Positions 33,688-42,257 of a stretch of 64,000 nucleotides of DNA are shown here, in pieces; position 1 is the stretch's first letter; each line of letters starts with the position of its first letter. Under the pieces are notes generated by a model. That model was not told the DNA's origin. It did no database searches and saw nothing but the letters and a program-made list of their open reading frames with translations. The translations under genes and the position numbers were made by a program. Source of the stretch: Plantactinospora soyae (GTDB lineage: Bacteria > Actinomycetota > Actinomycetes > Mycobacteriales > Micromonosporaceae); contig NZ_JADBEB010000001.1 in NCBI RefSeq assembly GCF_014874095.1, positions 2,294,001 through 2,358,000 of the forward strand, in the 5' to 3' direction.

Positions 33688-33771
33688 TCAACTCCGCGAC
33701 GAGGTGCCGGCCTGGGGGGCCTCGTCGCGGCAGCGAAGGAGCAGGGCCTGCCACATGACAACCGCGACCAT
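33688..33771 (-). CDS. leuA leader peptide
   Basis: A short ORF in the leuA leader starts at ATG 33771 (27 aa) or the in-frame ATG 33756 (22 aa). It reads MWQALLLRCRDEAPQ with three consecutive leucine codons (CTG CTC CTT) just before a strong hairpin. This is the classic layout of ribosome-mediated attenuation. Stalling at Leu codons under leucine shortage would free the downstream leader for read-through. The peptide itself is presumably non-functional. Confidence 0.75.
   Translation of the reverse strand: MVAVVMWQALLLRCRDEAPQAGTSSRS
33694..33730 (-). promoter_or_regulatory. Attenuator hairpin in the leuA leader
   Basis: The 11-bp perfect arms CCGCGACGAGG (33694-33704) and CCTCGTCGCGG (33720-33730) have a 15-nt loop. 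The hairpin overlaps the second half of the leader-peptide ORF, directly downstream of the Leu codons, so a stalled ribosome would disrupt it. Confidence 0.7.
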
Positions 33772-33825
33772 ATGTGACTGATGCGCGAACCGAAAGCGTA
33801 GTCCGCAATCTGGGAACCGCCCAGG

Positions 33826-34371
33826 TCAGCGCAGCATCAACTCGGTCAGCGGCCGGCGCTGACGCAGGCCGACCTCCCGGGCCCGCAGGTCCTCGGGGAG
33901 GGAGTACGGGTCACCGAGCCGCCCGACGGCGACCACGACGTGCGGCCGTACCGCCGGGGCCAGTTCCAGGTCGGTACGGAGCCCGGCCGCGTCGAACCCG
34001 GAGATCTGCCGTACGTAGAGCCGGAGCGTGGTGGCCTGGACCGTGAGGTGTGCCACGGCCTGGCCCAGGTCGTACGCGGCGTGGGTCAGCGGGCAGCCGG
34101 TCGGGCCGGTGGTGGCGTGCGCGCCGAGCAGCAGCGCCGAGGCGCGCCCGGCCCACCGCTGGTTGCCCGGGGTGAGGTTGACCAGGATCCGCTTGTACGC
34201 CTCGTCGTCGCGCCGGCCCACCAGGAAGCGCCAGGGCTGGGTGTTGTCGGCGGAGGGAGCCCACCGGGCCGCCTCGAGCAGCGACGCGACCTCGGCGTCG
34301 GTGAGGTCGGCGACCGGGTCGAACGCGTGCGGACTCCACCGGGTCGCGAGCAGCGGGGAGAGCTGGGCCAT
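33826..34371 (-). CDS. Nitroreductase-family flavoprotein
   Basis: This is a 181-aa protein with family marks LLATRWSPHAFDP at the N-terminus (R-S FMN phosphate contact), EVASLLEAARWAPSADNTQP with the P-S-x-x-N-x-Q-P motif, and WRFLVGRR. At the C-terminus, VVVAVGRLGDPYSLPEDL matches the V-x-G-x-L-G-x-P-x-x-L-P segment. It is an FMN-dependent NAD(P)H oxidoreductase of unknown physiological substrate. The start is chosen at ATG 34371 (MAQLSPLL); an ATG 16 codons upstream is possible, and neither has a clear ribosome binding site. Confidence 0.9.
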   Translation of the reverse strand: MAQLSPLLATRWSPHAFDPVADLTDAEVASLLEAARWAPSADNTQPWRFLVGRRDDEAYKRILVNLTPGNQRWAGRASALLLGAHATTGPTGCPLTHAAYDLGQAVAHLTVQATTLRLYVRQISGFDAAGLRTDLELAPAVRPHVVVAVGRLGDPYSLPEDLRAREVGLRQRRPLTELMLR

Positions 34372-34456
34372 GCCGCTGAGTGTGCCGTATCGGACGCTCT
34401 GTCCCTTAACCGGGGTCACCAGAAGTGACCGGGCGCACCCGTAACGTGAGAGGGCC

Positions 34457-35365
34457 TCACTCGTTCGGGCTGGCCGGATCGTCCGGAGTGCCGCCGTCCG
34501 GCCCGCCGTCGCCCTCCGGGCCGCCCTCGCCGTCCGAACCGGTCTGCTCGCCGGGCGGGGGCGCGGCGATCCGCAGCGGCTCCCGGTCGACCAGCGGGCC
34601 GGACAGCGCGACCGTGGCGGGCGCGGCGGTCGGCGTACCGGTCAGGGTGAGGGTGCCGGCCGGCAACCGGGCGGCGGTCAGGGTGCCGTCCGGGGCGTAG
34701 CAGTAGATGCCGGAGTCCAGCGGCGGACTGACCGACGCCGAGGTCGACTCCACCGCGAAGCAGGCACCCTGAGCGCCGGGAAGCGCCGAGGTGGAGATCG
34801 AGAGCGGGGCCTGGCGGTCGGTGAGCACCTCGGGCCAGTCCGTGAACGGATGCTGCATCCGGGGGTCGATACCGGCGTCCAGTGGCTCTCCGGGATCGGC
34901 CACCCGGACGCAGCCGGGGGACCCGGGCTGCCCGGCCGACGACAGCGCGCACTGGAAGGTCCCGGCACTGGTCTGCGCCATCGAGACATCGGCGGTGCCG
35001 CCGAGCGCACCGCCGGGGATGTCCACCCGCCACGACCCGTCCGTCGCCCGGGTCACCGAGATCGTCCGGTCCGGCTGTCCCTGCGCGGAGAGGGTGTACC
35101 CGGCCACCAGACGGCGGTCCTGGGCGGCGGCGGCGAGCGCCGCGAGTTGGTCCCGGGCCTCGGCCGGCCGGCTCGCCGCCGGCTCGGTCGGGGTCGCCGC
35201 GGGTGCGGGTGTCCCGCCACCGCAGGCGGTCAACAGCAGCGCTCCGACCAGCAGAAGTACCCCGAGCACGGGACGGACGGCGGCCTGGTGCGGCGCCGCC
35301 CGGTACGGGCGGACGGGGGGCCGGTCCCGGTCGGCGGTGGGGTGGGTGGCGACACCGGGGTACAC
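34457..35365 (-). CDS. Lipoprotein of unknown function
   Basis: This 302-aa protein has a 30-residue N-terminal extension before the signal helix VLGVLLLVGALLLTACGGG (lipobox LTAC, cysteine about residue 48). The mature part is beta-rich with no recognised domain (DQLAALAAAAQDRRLVAGYT at its start). It holds two Cys pairs around residues 138/151 and 200/219, and an acidic Gly/Asp/Pro-rich tail. The start is GTG 35365. The long pre-signal region may mean a later start. It is divergent from the aspartokinase gene. Confidence 0.75.
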   Translation of the reverse strand: MYPGVATHPTADRDRPPVRPYRAAPHQAAVRPVLGVLLLVGALLLTACGGGTPAPAATPTEPAASRPAEARDQLAALAAAAQDRRLVAGYTLSAQGQPDRTISVTRATDGSWRVDIPGGALGGTADVSMAQTSAGTFQCALSSAGQPGSPGCVRVADPGEPLDAGIDPRMQHPFTDWPEVLTDRQAPLSISTSALPGAQGACFAVESTSASVSPPLDSGIYCYAPDGTLTAARLPAGTLTLTGTPTAAPATVALSGPLVDREPLRIAAPPPGEQTGSDGEGGPEGDGGPDGGTPDDPASPNE

Positions 35366-35581
35366 CCCGCCATTCTGGGGCCAGACCGCCGAAACGAGTG
35401 GTCAGCCCAGCTACCGTCGCGTGTCGTCGCAAGGTCGGATGGTGGGAACGGCTGGTCGGTCCGCGCCGGTCGGCCGGTACGCTGAGGGAGTCTCACACGG
35501 CGCCGCCGGCCTCGACCCGGCGGCGTTGGCACGCTCAGGGCCGGTGCGCCTCGCCCGGCCCAGGGGAAGGAGTCAACCGTC

Positions 35582-36847
35582 GTGGCACTCGTGGTGCAGA
35601 AGTACGGCGGATCCTCCGTCGCCGACGCTGAGCGGATCAAGCGGGTGGCCGAACGGATCGTCGGTGCCCGCAAGGCCGGCGACGACGTGGTGGTCGTGGT
35701 CAGCGCGATGGGCGACACCACCGACGAGCTGCTGGACCTGGCCAACCAGGTCAGCCCGCTGCCGCCCGGCCGCGAACTCGACATGCTGCTCACCGCCGGT
35801 GAGCGCATCTCGATGGCGCTGGTCGCGATGGCGATCCACAACCTCGGGTACGAGGCACGCTCGTACACCGGATCGCAGGCCGGCGTGTTGACCACCTCGG
35901 TACACGGCCGGGCCCGGATCATCGACGTCACACCCGGCCGGCTGCGGGCGGCGCTCAACGAGGGTGCGGTGGCGATCGTCGCCGGCTTCCAGGGCGTCTC
36001 CCAGGACACCAAGGACATCACCACGCTGGGCCGGGGCGGTTCGGACACCACCGCCGTGGCGCTGGCGGCGGCGCTCGGGGCGGACGTCTGCGAGATCTAC
36101 ACGGACGTGGACGGCGTCTTCACCGCCGACCCGCGGATCGTTCCGAACGCCCGGCACATCAAGACCATCACCTATGAGGAGATGCTCGAACTTGCCGCGT
36201 GCGGAGCGAAGGTACTGCACCTGCGGAGCGTGGAGTATGCCCGTCGGGCGGGGTTGCCGATCCGCGTACGTTCGTCATACTCGACCAACACCGGAACCAT
36301 GGTGACCGGATCGACGGAGGACCAACCCGTGGAGCAAGCACTTATCACCGGGGTCGCCCACGACCGGAGCGAGGCGAAGATCACTGCCGTCGGCGTTCCG
36401 GACGAGCCCGGAGCGGCCGCGCGGATCTTCGAAACGGTCGCCGGAGCCGAGATCAACCTGGACATGATCGTCCAGAACGTCTCCACCGAGGGCACCGGGC
36501 GGACCGACATCTCCTTCACCCTGCCGAAGGCCGACGGACCGACCGCGATGGCCGCGCTGAGCAAGGTCCAGGAGCAGGTCAAATTCAAGGGTCTGCTCTA
36601 CGACGACCATGTCGGCAAGGTCTCGTTGATCGGTGCGGGCATGCGTTCGCATCCGGGCGTGGCGGCCGGCTTCTTCGCCGCGCTGGGCGAGGCCGGAGTC
36701 AACATCGAGATGATCTCCACGTCCGAGATCCGGGTCTCCGTGGTCTGCCGCGACACCGACCTCGACGCCGCGGTCCGGGCCGTGCACGAGGCCTTCGACC
36801 TCGGCGGTAGCGAGGAAGCGGTGGTCTACGCCGGGACCGGGAGGTAG
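35582..36847 (+). CDS. ask: Aspartokinase (alpha subunit)
   Basis: This 421-aa enzyme is the first step of the lysine/methionine/threonine/DAP pathway. The kinase domain begins [20 protein letters not shown] and includes [20 protein letters not shown] and [14 protein letters not shown]. Two C-terminal ACT domains (from about residue 262) bind lysine/threonine. The length is the same as I recall for the Corynebacterium LysC alpha chain (421 aa). GTG 35582 follows GGGGAAGGAG. asd follows after 6 nt, forming the conserved ask-asd operon. Confidence 0.97.
   Translation: MALVVQKYGGSSVADAERIKRVAERIVGARKAGDDVVVVVSAMGDTTDELLDLANQVSPLPPGRELDMLLTAGERISMALVAMAIHNLGYEARSYTGSQAGVLTTSVHGRARIIDVTPGRLRAALNEGAVAIVAGFQGVSQDTKDITTLGRGGSDTTAVALAAALGADVCEIYTDVDGVFTADPRIVPNARHIKTITYEEMLELAACGAKVLHLRSVEYARRAGLPIRVRSSYSTNTGTMVTGSTEDQPVEQALITGVAHDRSEAKITAVGVPDEPGAAARIFETVAGAEINLDMIVQNVSTEGTGRTDISFTLPKADGPTAMAALSKVQEQVKFKGLLYDDHVGKVSLIGAGMRSHPGVAAGFFAALGEAGVNIEMISTSEIRVSVVCRDTDLDAAVRAVHEAFDLGGSEEAVVYAGTGR
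36329..36847 (+). CDS. Aspartokinase beta subunit from an internal in-frame start
   Basis: Within the ask gene, GTG 36329 ([20 protein letters not shown]) is preceded by GGAGG (36316-36320) 8 nt upstream and lies at codon 250. Translation from here gives 172 aa consisting of the regulatory ACT domains only. In Corynebacterium and Bacillus aspartokinases an alpha2-beta2 enzyme forms from exactly such overlapping genes, and the 172-aa size equals the corynebacterial beta chain as I remember it. Confidence 0.75.
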   Translation: MEQALITGVAHDRSEAKITAVGVPDEPGAAARIFETVAGAEINLDMIVQNVSTEGTGRTDISFTLPKADGPTAMAALSKVQEQVKFKGLLYDDHVGKVSLIGAGMRSHPGVAAGFFAALGEAGVNIEMISTSEIRVSVVCRDTDLDAAVRAVHEAFDLGGSEEAVVYAGTGR

Positions 36848-36853
36848 CCCGCG

Positions 36854-37918
36854 ATGGCGACACTCCCCACACTGGCGGTGGTCGGCGCGACCGGTGCCGT
36901 CGGCACGGTCATGTGCGACCTGCTCTCCTCGCGGAAGAACGTGTGGGGTGAGATCCGGCTGATCGCGTCGCCGCGCTCGGCCGGGCAGACGCGGATGTGC
37001 CGGGGCGAGGAGCTGACCGTCCAGGCGCTCCGCGCGGAGGCGTTCGACGGCGTGGACGTGGCGATGTTCGACGTGCCGGACGAGGTCTCCGCGCAGTGGG
37101 CGCCGATCGCGGTGTCCCGGGGTGCGGTGGCGGTGGACAACTCCGCCGCGTTCCGTACCGACAGGGACGTGCCGCTGGTGGTGCCGGAGATCAACCCGGA
37201 GCAGGTGCGCAACCGCCCCAAGGGCATCATCGCGAACGCCAACTGCACCACGCTCACCATGATCATCGCGGTCGCCCCGCTGCACCGCGAGTACGGGCTG
37301 CGCGAACTGGTGCTCGCGTCGTACCAGGCGGTGTCCGGGGCCGGACAGGTCGGCGTGGACACCCTGCACGACCAACTCTCCAAGATCGCCGGCGATCGGG
37401 TACTCGGCTCCCGCCCCGGCAACGTGCGGCAGGCGGTCGGCGACGATCTCGGCCCGTTCCCCGCCCCGATGGCGCTCAACGTGGTGCCCTGGGCCGGCTC
37501 GCTCCGGGACGGCGGATGGTCGTCCGAGGAGCTGAAACTGCGCAACGAGTCGCGCAAGATCCTCGGTCTGCCCGACCTGAAGGTCTCCGCCACCTGCGTA
37601 CGGGTGTCGGTGGTGACCGGCCATTCGGTGGCCGTACACGCGGTCTTCGGAACCGAGGTCGACGCCGAGGGGGCGCGCGAGGCGCTGCGCAACGCGCCGG
37701 GGGTGATCCTGGTCGACGATCCGGCGGCCGGCGAGTTCCCGATGCCGATCGACGCGGTCGGCACCGACCCGTCCTGGGTGGGCCGGATCCGCCGGTCGAT
37801 CGACGACCCCCGCGCGCTGGACCTCTTCGTCACCGGCGACAACCTGCGCAAGGGTGCGGCCCTCAATACCGCCCAGATCGCCGAACTCCTGGCCGCCGAG
37901 TTCATCGCCGCCCGCTGA
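36854..37918 (+). CDS. asd: Aspartate-semialdehyde dehydrogenase
   Basis: This 354-aa protein reduces aspartyl phosphate from aspartokinase. The NADP-binding loop is VVGATGAVGTVMCDLL, and the active-site block is GIIANANCTTLTMIIAVAPL with the catalytic Cys in NANCTT (about residue 133). Substrate-binding arginine and histidine occur in TCVRVSVVTGHSVAVHAVFG. ATG 36854 lies 6 nt after ask. The pathway supplies diaminopimelate for the cell wall as well as lysine, threonine and methionine. Confidence 0.98.
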   Translation: MATLPTLAVVGATGAVGTVMCDLLSSRKNVWGEIRLIASPRSAGQTRMCRGEELTVQALRAEAFDGVDVAMFDVPDEVSAQWAPIAVSRGAVAVDNSAAFRTDRDVPLVVPEINPEQVRNRPKGIIANANCTTLTMIIAVAPLHREYGLRELVLASYQAVSGAGQVGVDTLHDQLSKIAGDRVLGSRPGNVRQAVGDDLGPFPAPMALNVVPWAGSLRDGGWSSEELKLRNESRKILGLPDLKVSATCVRVSVVTGHSVAVHAVFGTEVDAEGAREALRNAPGVILVDDPAAGEFPMPIDAVGTDPSWVGRIRRSIDDPRALDLFVTGDNLRKGAALNTAQIAELLAAEFIAAR

Positions 37919-38048
37919 CGCCCTGCCGATTGCCGGCCGCCAGGACGGCAGTCGGCCGCCCGGACGCCAACCGGGCGTCAGCCCATCGGTAGCGGGCGGC
38001 AGTCGGCGGGTAGCGGGCGGCAGCCGGCCGGTGGGGCGCCAACCGGCG

Positions 38049-39482
38049 TCAGCCGGCGGCGGCCAGTCCCACCCCGTCCCGGCCCTGCCGCTTCACCCCG
38101 TAGAGCGCCTCGTCGGCCCGGCGTAGCGTCAGGTCGGGCGACTCGCCGTCCCGCTGCACCGCCACCCCGACGCTGATCGTCCGACCGATCCGTCGGGCCG
38201 CCTCGGCCAGCCGCTCGGCGATCCCGACCGCCTCCTCCGGGCGGAGCACCTCGACCACCGCCACGAACTCGTCGCCACCGATCCGGTACAGCTCGTCGCC
38301 GTGCCGCAGCGCGCCCTGGAGGGCTCGGGCCAGGTCGACCAGGACCCGGTCGCCGGCCTGGTGGCCGTACGTGTCGTTGATCGTCTTGAAGTCGTCGACA
38401 TCGACGGCGAGCAGGGCCGTACGCCCCGGGTTCGACTCGGCGATCCGCTCGCCGAAGGAGCCCTGGTGACGCAGCCCGGTCAGCGGATCGGAACTGGCCT
38501 GCTCCCGCAGCCGGGCCAGCCCGCGCAGCCGTTCGAGGCAGATCCACGACTGGGCGGCGAGGAGTTCGATCAGGTTGACCGTGGTCGGATCGGGACGCAG
38601 CGTACGGGTGTCGCCGACCAGCAGCACCCCGCAGAGTTCCGTCGGCCCGAACGGTACGGAGATCAGCGTCCGTACCCCGGCCGCGATCAGCAGGTCCTGG
38701 TCGGCGGTGGTCGGATGGTCCCCCTCGCCGAGCGTGTAGGACGCCCCGGACCGGTGGGCCCGGCTGCGCAGCCGCTCCAGCAGCGGCTGGCCGGCGCCGG
38801 CCAGGGCGGCGTGCACCCGTGCCTCGAGTTCGTCGGGTACGAGGCTCGGCGTGACCACGAAGGGACCGGCCGGCCCGTCGATTACGAAGACCGCCGAGCA
38901 GAGCCCCGAGATGTCCCGGGCTGCCTGGACGGCGGCGGTCATCAGGTCGGTCTCGGTCGCGGCAGCGGTCAGGGCCGAGGCGTGCCGCAGCAGCTTCTCG
39001 CTCCGGGTCTCGGCGGGTGGCCCACCCAGTTGTCCGATCCGGGTACCGAGCCGGGCGGCGATCTGCTCGACGGTGTCCCGCCAGGCGTCGAGGTCGACCC
39101 CGGTCGTCGTCCACTCGAGGTCCAGCACGCCGATCGGGCGTCCCGCCGCGTCGAGAATCGGGGCACAGATCTGCGCCTGGACGTCCGGGCGCAACGGTAC
39201 GTAGTCGGGATCGTCGGTGATCTCCGAAACCGTCTCCGCCTTGCCCGAGGCGTAGACCCGGCCGACCACACCGATGCCGGCGGGTGCCGAGGCGAAGACC
39301 TGCCAGGAGCCGGTCGCGGCGACACAGCGGAGCCGGTCGTGCACCCACAGAAGTACGGCGATCCGCCCCGGGGTGTGCCGGCCCAACGCGGCCACCATCG
39401 CCTGGCACGCCTGCACGGCGGTGGACGCCGAGGGCAGCCTGGTGGTCACGTCGCGTACGACGCGTAAGTGATCGAGGGACAC
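38049..39482 (-). CDS. GAF-GAF-GGDEF protein (putative diguanylate cyclase)
   Basis: This protein has about 477 aa. The first GAF-like domain lies at about residues 5-155 (LRVVRDVTTRLPSASTAVQA) and the second at about residues 170-310. The GGDEF domain (about 320-470) has SDPLTGLRHQGSF, VDVDDFKTINDTYGHQAGDR and an intact RIGGDEFVAV active site. It should make c-di-GMP in response to a GAF-sensed signal. The GTG at 39482 begins SLDHLRVVRD; the frame extends 32 codons further up with unlikely composition. No transmembrane helix is seen, so it is cytosolic. It stands alone. Confidence 0.88.
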   Translation of the reverse strand: MSLDHLRVVRDVTTRLPSASTAVQACQAMVAALGRHTPGRIAVLLWVHDRLRCVAATGSWQVFASAPAGIGVVGRVYASGKAETVSEITDDPDYVPLRPDVQAQICAPILDAAGRPIGVLDLEWTTTGVDLDAWRDTVEQIAARLGTRIGQLGGPPAETRSEKLLRHASALTAAATETDLMTAAVQAARDISGLCSAVFVIDGPAGPFVVTPSLVPDELEARVHAALAGAGQPLLERLRSRAHRSGASYTLGEGDHPTTADQDLLIAAGVRTLISVPFGPTELCGVLLVGDTRTLRPDPTTVNLIELLAAQSWICLERLRGLARLREQASSDPLTGLRHQGSFGERIAESNPGRTALLAVDVDDFKTINDTYGHQAGDRVLVDLARALQGALRHGDELYRIGGDEFVAVVEVLRPEEAVGIAERLAEAARRIGRTISVGVAVQRDGESPDLTLRRADEALYGVKRQGRDGVGLAAAG

Positions 39483-39637
39483 CGGGTCCGATCCGCAGGT
39501 AGGGGCCGAGGGGGTACGTCGTGCGTCGGAGGGGCAGGGGGCCGGCCATCCGGCGGCGGCCGGACGACGCCCGACCAAGATTACTCAGGGTGCTGAGAAA
39601 CCGCTGAGCCCTGCAAGCAGGTGCAAGGAAGGTGCAA

Positions 39638-39683
39638 GGAAGGGCCCCTTCTTATCGCTTTTTGTAGAAGAAGGGGCCCTTCC
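39638..39683. repeat. 16-bp perfect inverted repeat (REP-like / terminator)
   Basis: The arms GGAAGGGCCCCTTCTT and AAGAAGGGGCCCTTCC enclose a 14-nt T-rich loop. A partial GTGCAAGGAA repeat precedes it. I recall closely similar GGAAGGGCCCCTTC hairpins scattered through Micromonospora genomes. Here it ends transcription from the 39704-40327 gene towards the GGDEF gene. It could serve as terminator or as a mobile REP-type unit. Confidence 0.8.
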
Positions 39684-39703
39684 TAACCGTTTCGGCGGGG
39701 GAG

Positions 39704-40327
39704 CTACCTGATGAGGGCCAACGCCGGCTTGATCAGGTTGGCGGGGGCGGTTTGCGGCGTACCAGCGTCGAACGGCGGCTCCGGGGCGTACTCCATGGCG
39801 AGCTGTACGGTCTGCGCCGTGCTCACGTCGGTCGACTCGGCCAGCAGGGTCAGGGCCATGTCGATGCCGGCCGAGACGCCGGCCGCCGTGACGATCCGCC
39901 CATCGGTGACCACCCGCTCGTGCACCGGCTCGGCGCCGAAGTCCGCGAGCCGATCCACCCAGCCCCAGTGGCTGGTCGCCCGCCGGCCGGTCAGCAGCCC
40001 GGCGGCGGCCAGCAGGAACGAGCCCGCGCAGACCGAGGTCGTCCACCGGGTGTGCTGGTGCGCGGCGGCGATCCAGCCGACCAGCGCCTGGTCGGAGATC
40101 GCAGCGGCCGTGCCCGGCCCGCCGGGCACGACGATCATGTCCGGGCGGGGCAGCTCGGCGTAGGAGGCGGTCGCGGTCATCGCGAGGCTGCCTTGGTCGT
40201 CGACGACCGGACCGGGCTCGGCGGCGACGAGGGTGACGGTGAACCCGGGGGCGAAGGCCAGCACCGTGTACGGCCCGACGACGTCGAGCGCGGTGTACCG
40301 GGGGTAGAGCGGGATGGCGACATGCAT
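39704..40327 (-). CDS. DJ-1/PfpI-family protein
   Basis: This 207-aa protein has the class I glutaminase-like fold of the DJ-1/PfpI family. PRPDMIVVPGGPGTAAAISD and the nucleophile elbow TTSVCAGSFLLAAAGLLTGR contain Cys at about residue 104, and ATSHWGWVDRLADFG follows. The start at ATG 40327 has AGGAGAG about 8 nt upstream. It is 223 bp downstream of a GlxA-type AraC regulator with the same fold, and the two may derive from one another. Possible roles are isonitrile hydratase-like or glyoxalase/deglycase activity; not resolvable here. Confidence 0.88.
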   Translation of the reverse strand: MHVAIPLYPRYTALDVVGPYTVLAFAPGFTVTLVAAEPGPVVDDQGSLAMTATASYAELPRPDMIVVPGGPGTAAAISDQALVGWIAAAHQHTRWTTSVCAGSFLLAAAGLLTGRRATSHWGWVDRLADFGAEPVHERVVTDGRIVTAAGVSAGIDMALTLLAESTDVSTAQTVQLAMEYAPEPPFDAGTPQTAPANLIKPALALIR

Positions 40328-40364
40328 GGTCGACTCTCCTGTTCGAGACGTGTGGACGAGGTGG

Positions 40365-40500
40365 GCGTGCTGACGGCGTCCGTGCTGACGGCGGGCGTCC
40401 GTGCTGACGGCGGGTGGGATCGACTCCGGCCTGGCCTGGCCTGGCCCGGCCCGGCCTGGCCTGGCCCGGCTCGGCTCGGGGCGGCGCGGGGCGGGGCGGA
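40365..40500. repeat. Low-complexity stacked simple repeats
   Basis: First come three copies of GTGCTGACGGCG-type units (40367-40415). Then comes a run of about ten GGCCT/GGCCC/GGCTC pentamers (about 40428-40480). They fill the gap between the DJ-1 gene and the AraC-type regulator, possibly through replication slippage. Confidence 0.75.
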
Positions 40501-40550
40501 GGGGCTGGGGGCGTACCTGGTGGTGGTGGAGGTCGGGTGCGGGTGGGCCG

Positions 40551-41528
40551 TCAGGTCCGCTGTGAGCTGAACCGGCGGCGGTAGTCGCCGGGTGCGACCC
40601 GCCAGTGCCGGCGGAAGACCCGGTAGAGGGTTTCCGCCGCCCCGAGTCCGGATTCCCGGGCCACCCGGTCCAGCGGATGTCCGGTCTCCTCCAGCAGCCG
40701 TCGGGCGGTGTCGGCACGACTGCGTTCGACGTACCGGCCCGGTGGCAGGCCGGTCTGCTTGGTGAAGACCCGGGAGAAGTGCCGGTCGCTCATCCCGGCC
40801 CGTCGGGCGAGGGCGGGCACGCTCAGATCACCGGCCGGATTGGCGTCGATGAAGGACTGGAGTTCCCGCAACGGCTCGCTGCGCGGCGTCGTACTACGCA
40901 TCGGTGTACTGAACTGGCTCTGGCCGCCGGGTCGGTGCAGGTAGACGACGAGCCCGCGAGCGATCTCCCGGGCCACGTCGTGGCCGTGGTCCTCGGCCAC
41001 CAGCGCGAGTGTGAGGTCGATTCCGGCGGTCACCCCGGCCGAGGTCCAGACGTTTCCGTCCCGTACGTAGATCGGATCGGCGTCCACGTCGACGTCCGGG
41101 TACCGGGTGCCCAGTTCCGGCGCCGCCAGCCAGTGCGTGGTGGCGCGTCTGCCGTCCAGCAGGCCGGCCTCGGCGAGCAGGAAGGCGCCGTTGCACACCG
41201 AGGCGATCCGGCGGGCGGTACCGGCCAGCCGGCTGATCTCCCCGATCAGGTGCCGGTCGCCCAGGCGTTTCGGCACCGACAGCCCGCCGACCACGACCAG
41301 GGTGTCGATCGGTCCGCTGATCTCGTGCAGCGCCAGTTCCGCCACGGTCGCGATCCCCTTGCCGGCGGGTACGGCACCCGCGCGGACCGCCGCCACGTCA
41401 AGTCGATAGCCGCGCTCGCTTCCGACGATCAGGCTCGCGGTCGCGAAGACGTCGGCCGGGCCGGCCAGATCGAGAAGCTGGAAGCCGTCGAAGATCACCA
41501 CCACGACACGTCGTTGCATGCCGTTCAT
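40551..41528 (-). CDS. GlxA-family transcriptional regulator (DJ-1 domain + AraC HTH)
   Basis: This is a 325-aa protein. Residues 1-190 form a DJ-1/PfpI-like sensor (VVVVIFDGFQLLDLAGPADV, IASVCNGAFLLAEAGLLDGR with Cys). Residues 215-320 form the AraC DNA-binding domain with two HTH motifs (SVPALARRAGMSDRHFSRVF and HPLDRVARESGLGAAETLYR). GlxA-type regulators typically activate nearby DJ-1 or amidase genes, so the 39704-40327 gene is the obvious candidate target. ATG 41528 (MNGMQRRV) or 41519 may be used. Confidence 0.93.
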   Translation of the reverse strand: MNGMQRRVVVVIFDGFQLLDLAGPADVFATASLIVGSERGYRLDVAAVRAGAVPAGKGIATVAELALHEISGPIDTLVVVGGLSVPKRLGDRHLIGEISRLAGTARRIASVCNGAFLLAEAGLLDGRRATTHWLAAPELGTRYPDVDVDADPIYVRDGNVWTSAGVTAGIDLTLALVAEDHGHDVAREIARGLVVYLHRPGGQSQFSTPMRSTTPRSEPLRELQSFIDANPAGDLSVPALARRAGMSDRHFSRVFTKQTGLPPGRYVERSRADTARRLLEETGHPLDRVARESGLGAAETLYRVFRRHWRVAPGDYRRRFSSQRT

Positions 41529-41774
41529 GCTGGTCGAAGCGGAGGTGTGGCGTCAACGACACAGGTATTGCAGATCATGCCAACGCGGCCGTACGGCCGG
41601 CGGTCGTGTCTGCCACGGCGGCACCGGTTGGTTGGACGGGTCAGCGGCGGGCTTCCCAACACGCCGGGACGAACCAGGACCAGCGGTGGACCCGGGACTA
41701 GGATCGGCCAGAGTCTTTGTGATCATGGTGACGGAGAGTCGAAGAGTCGAGAGCCGGAAGACGGGAGAGCCGAA

Positions 41775-42224
41775 ATGACGAGGCTGCCCGACGAGGTGGT
41801 GTCCGCAGTCGGTCGGATCACGATCGCGGCCGGTGACCTGGAACTCATCCTGGCCTGGATCGGGGCGGACCAGGCGGGCGGCAACGCGTTCGAGGTGCTG
41901 GCCCGACCCGGCGAGCCGGTGCGGGCGGCCCGGGGTTCGGTCGAGTTCGCGGCCCTGGAGTACCGGCAGGCGTACCTTCCGGTGGTCGAGATCGCCGCCA
42001 AGCTCCTCGCCAAGCGGCACGCCGTCGTCTCCGCGATGTGGGTCAGCGAGGCTCCCGACGGGTTGGCGCAGCGCTGGGACCTGCTCGACGACAAGACCCA
42101 CGTACGTCAACTGGTCGATCCGCGCGCGCTGGACGAGCTGGCCCGGCAACTGCTGGAGGCCCGGAACCGTCTGGTGGAGATCGTCACGGCCCAGCTCAAC
42201 AACGAACCGGTGCCGACTCCCTGA
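41775..42224 (+). CDS. Hypothetical protein (149 aa)
   Basis: This is a helical cytosolic protein that I do not recognise by function. It reads DEVVSAVGRITIAAGDLELI, then ILAWIGADQAGG, KLLAKRHAVVSAMW and RALDELARQLLEARNRLVEI near the C-terminus. ATG 41775 has GGGAGAG 5-6 nt upstream within a purine-rich stretch, and the coding composition is normal for the genome. It is flanked by the divergent AraC regulator and a convergent lipoprotein. Confidence 0.7.
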   Translation: MTRLPDEVVSAVGRITIAAGDLELILAWIGADQAGGNAFEVLARPGEPVRAARGSVEFAALEYRQAYLPVVEIAAKLLAKRHAVVSAMWVSEAPDGLAQRWDLLDDKTHVRQLVDPRALDELARQLLEARNRLVEIVTAQLNNEPVPTP

Positions 42225-42257
42225 GGGACAGCACGCCCAGTTGCCAGCGGGTTCGGG

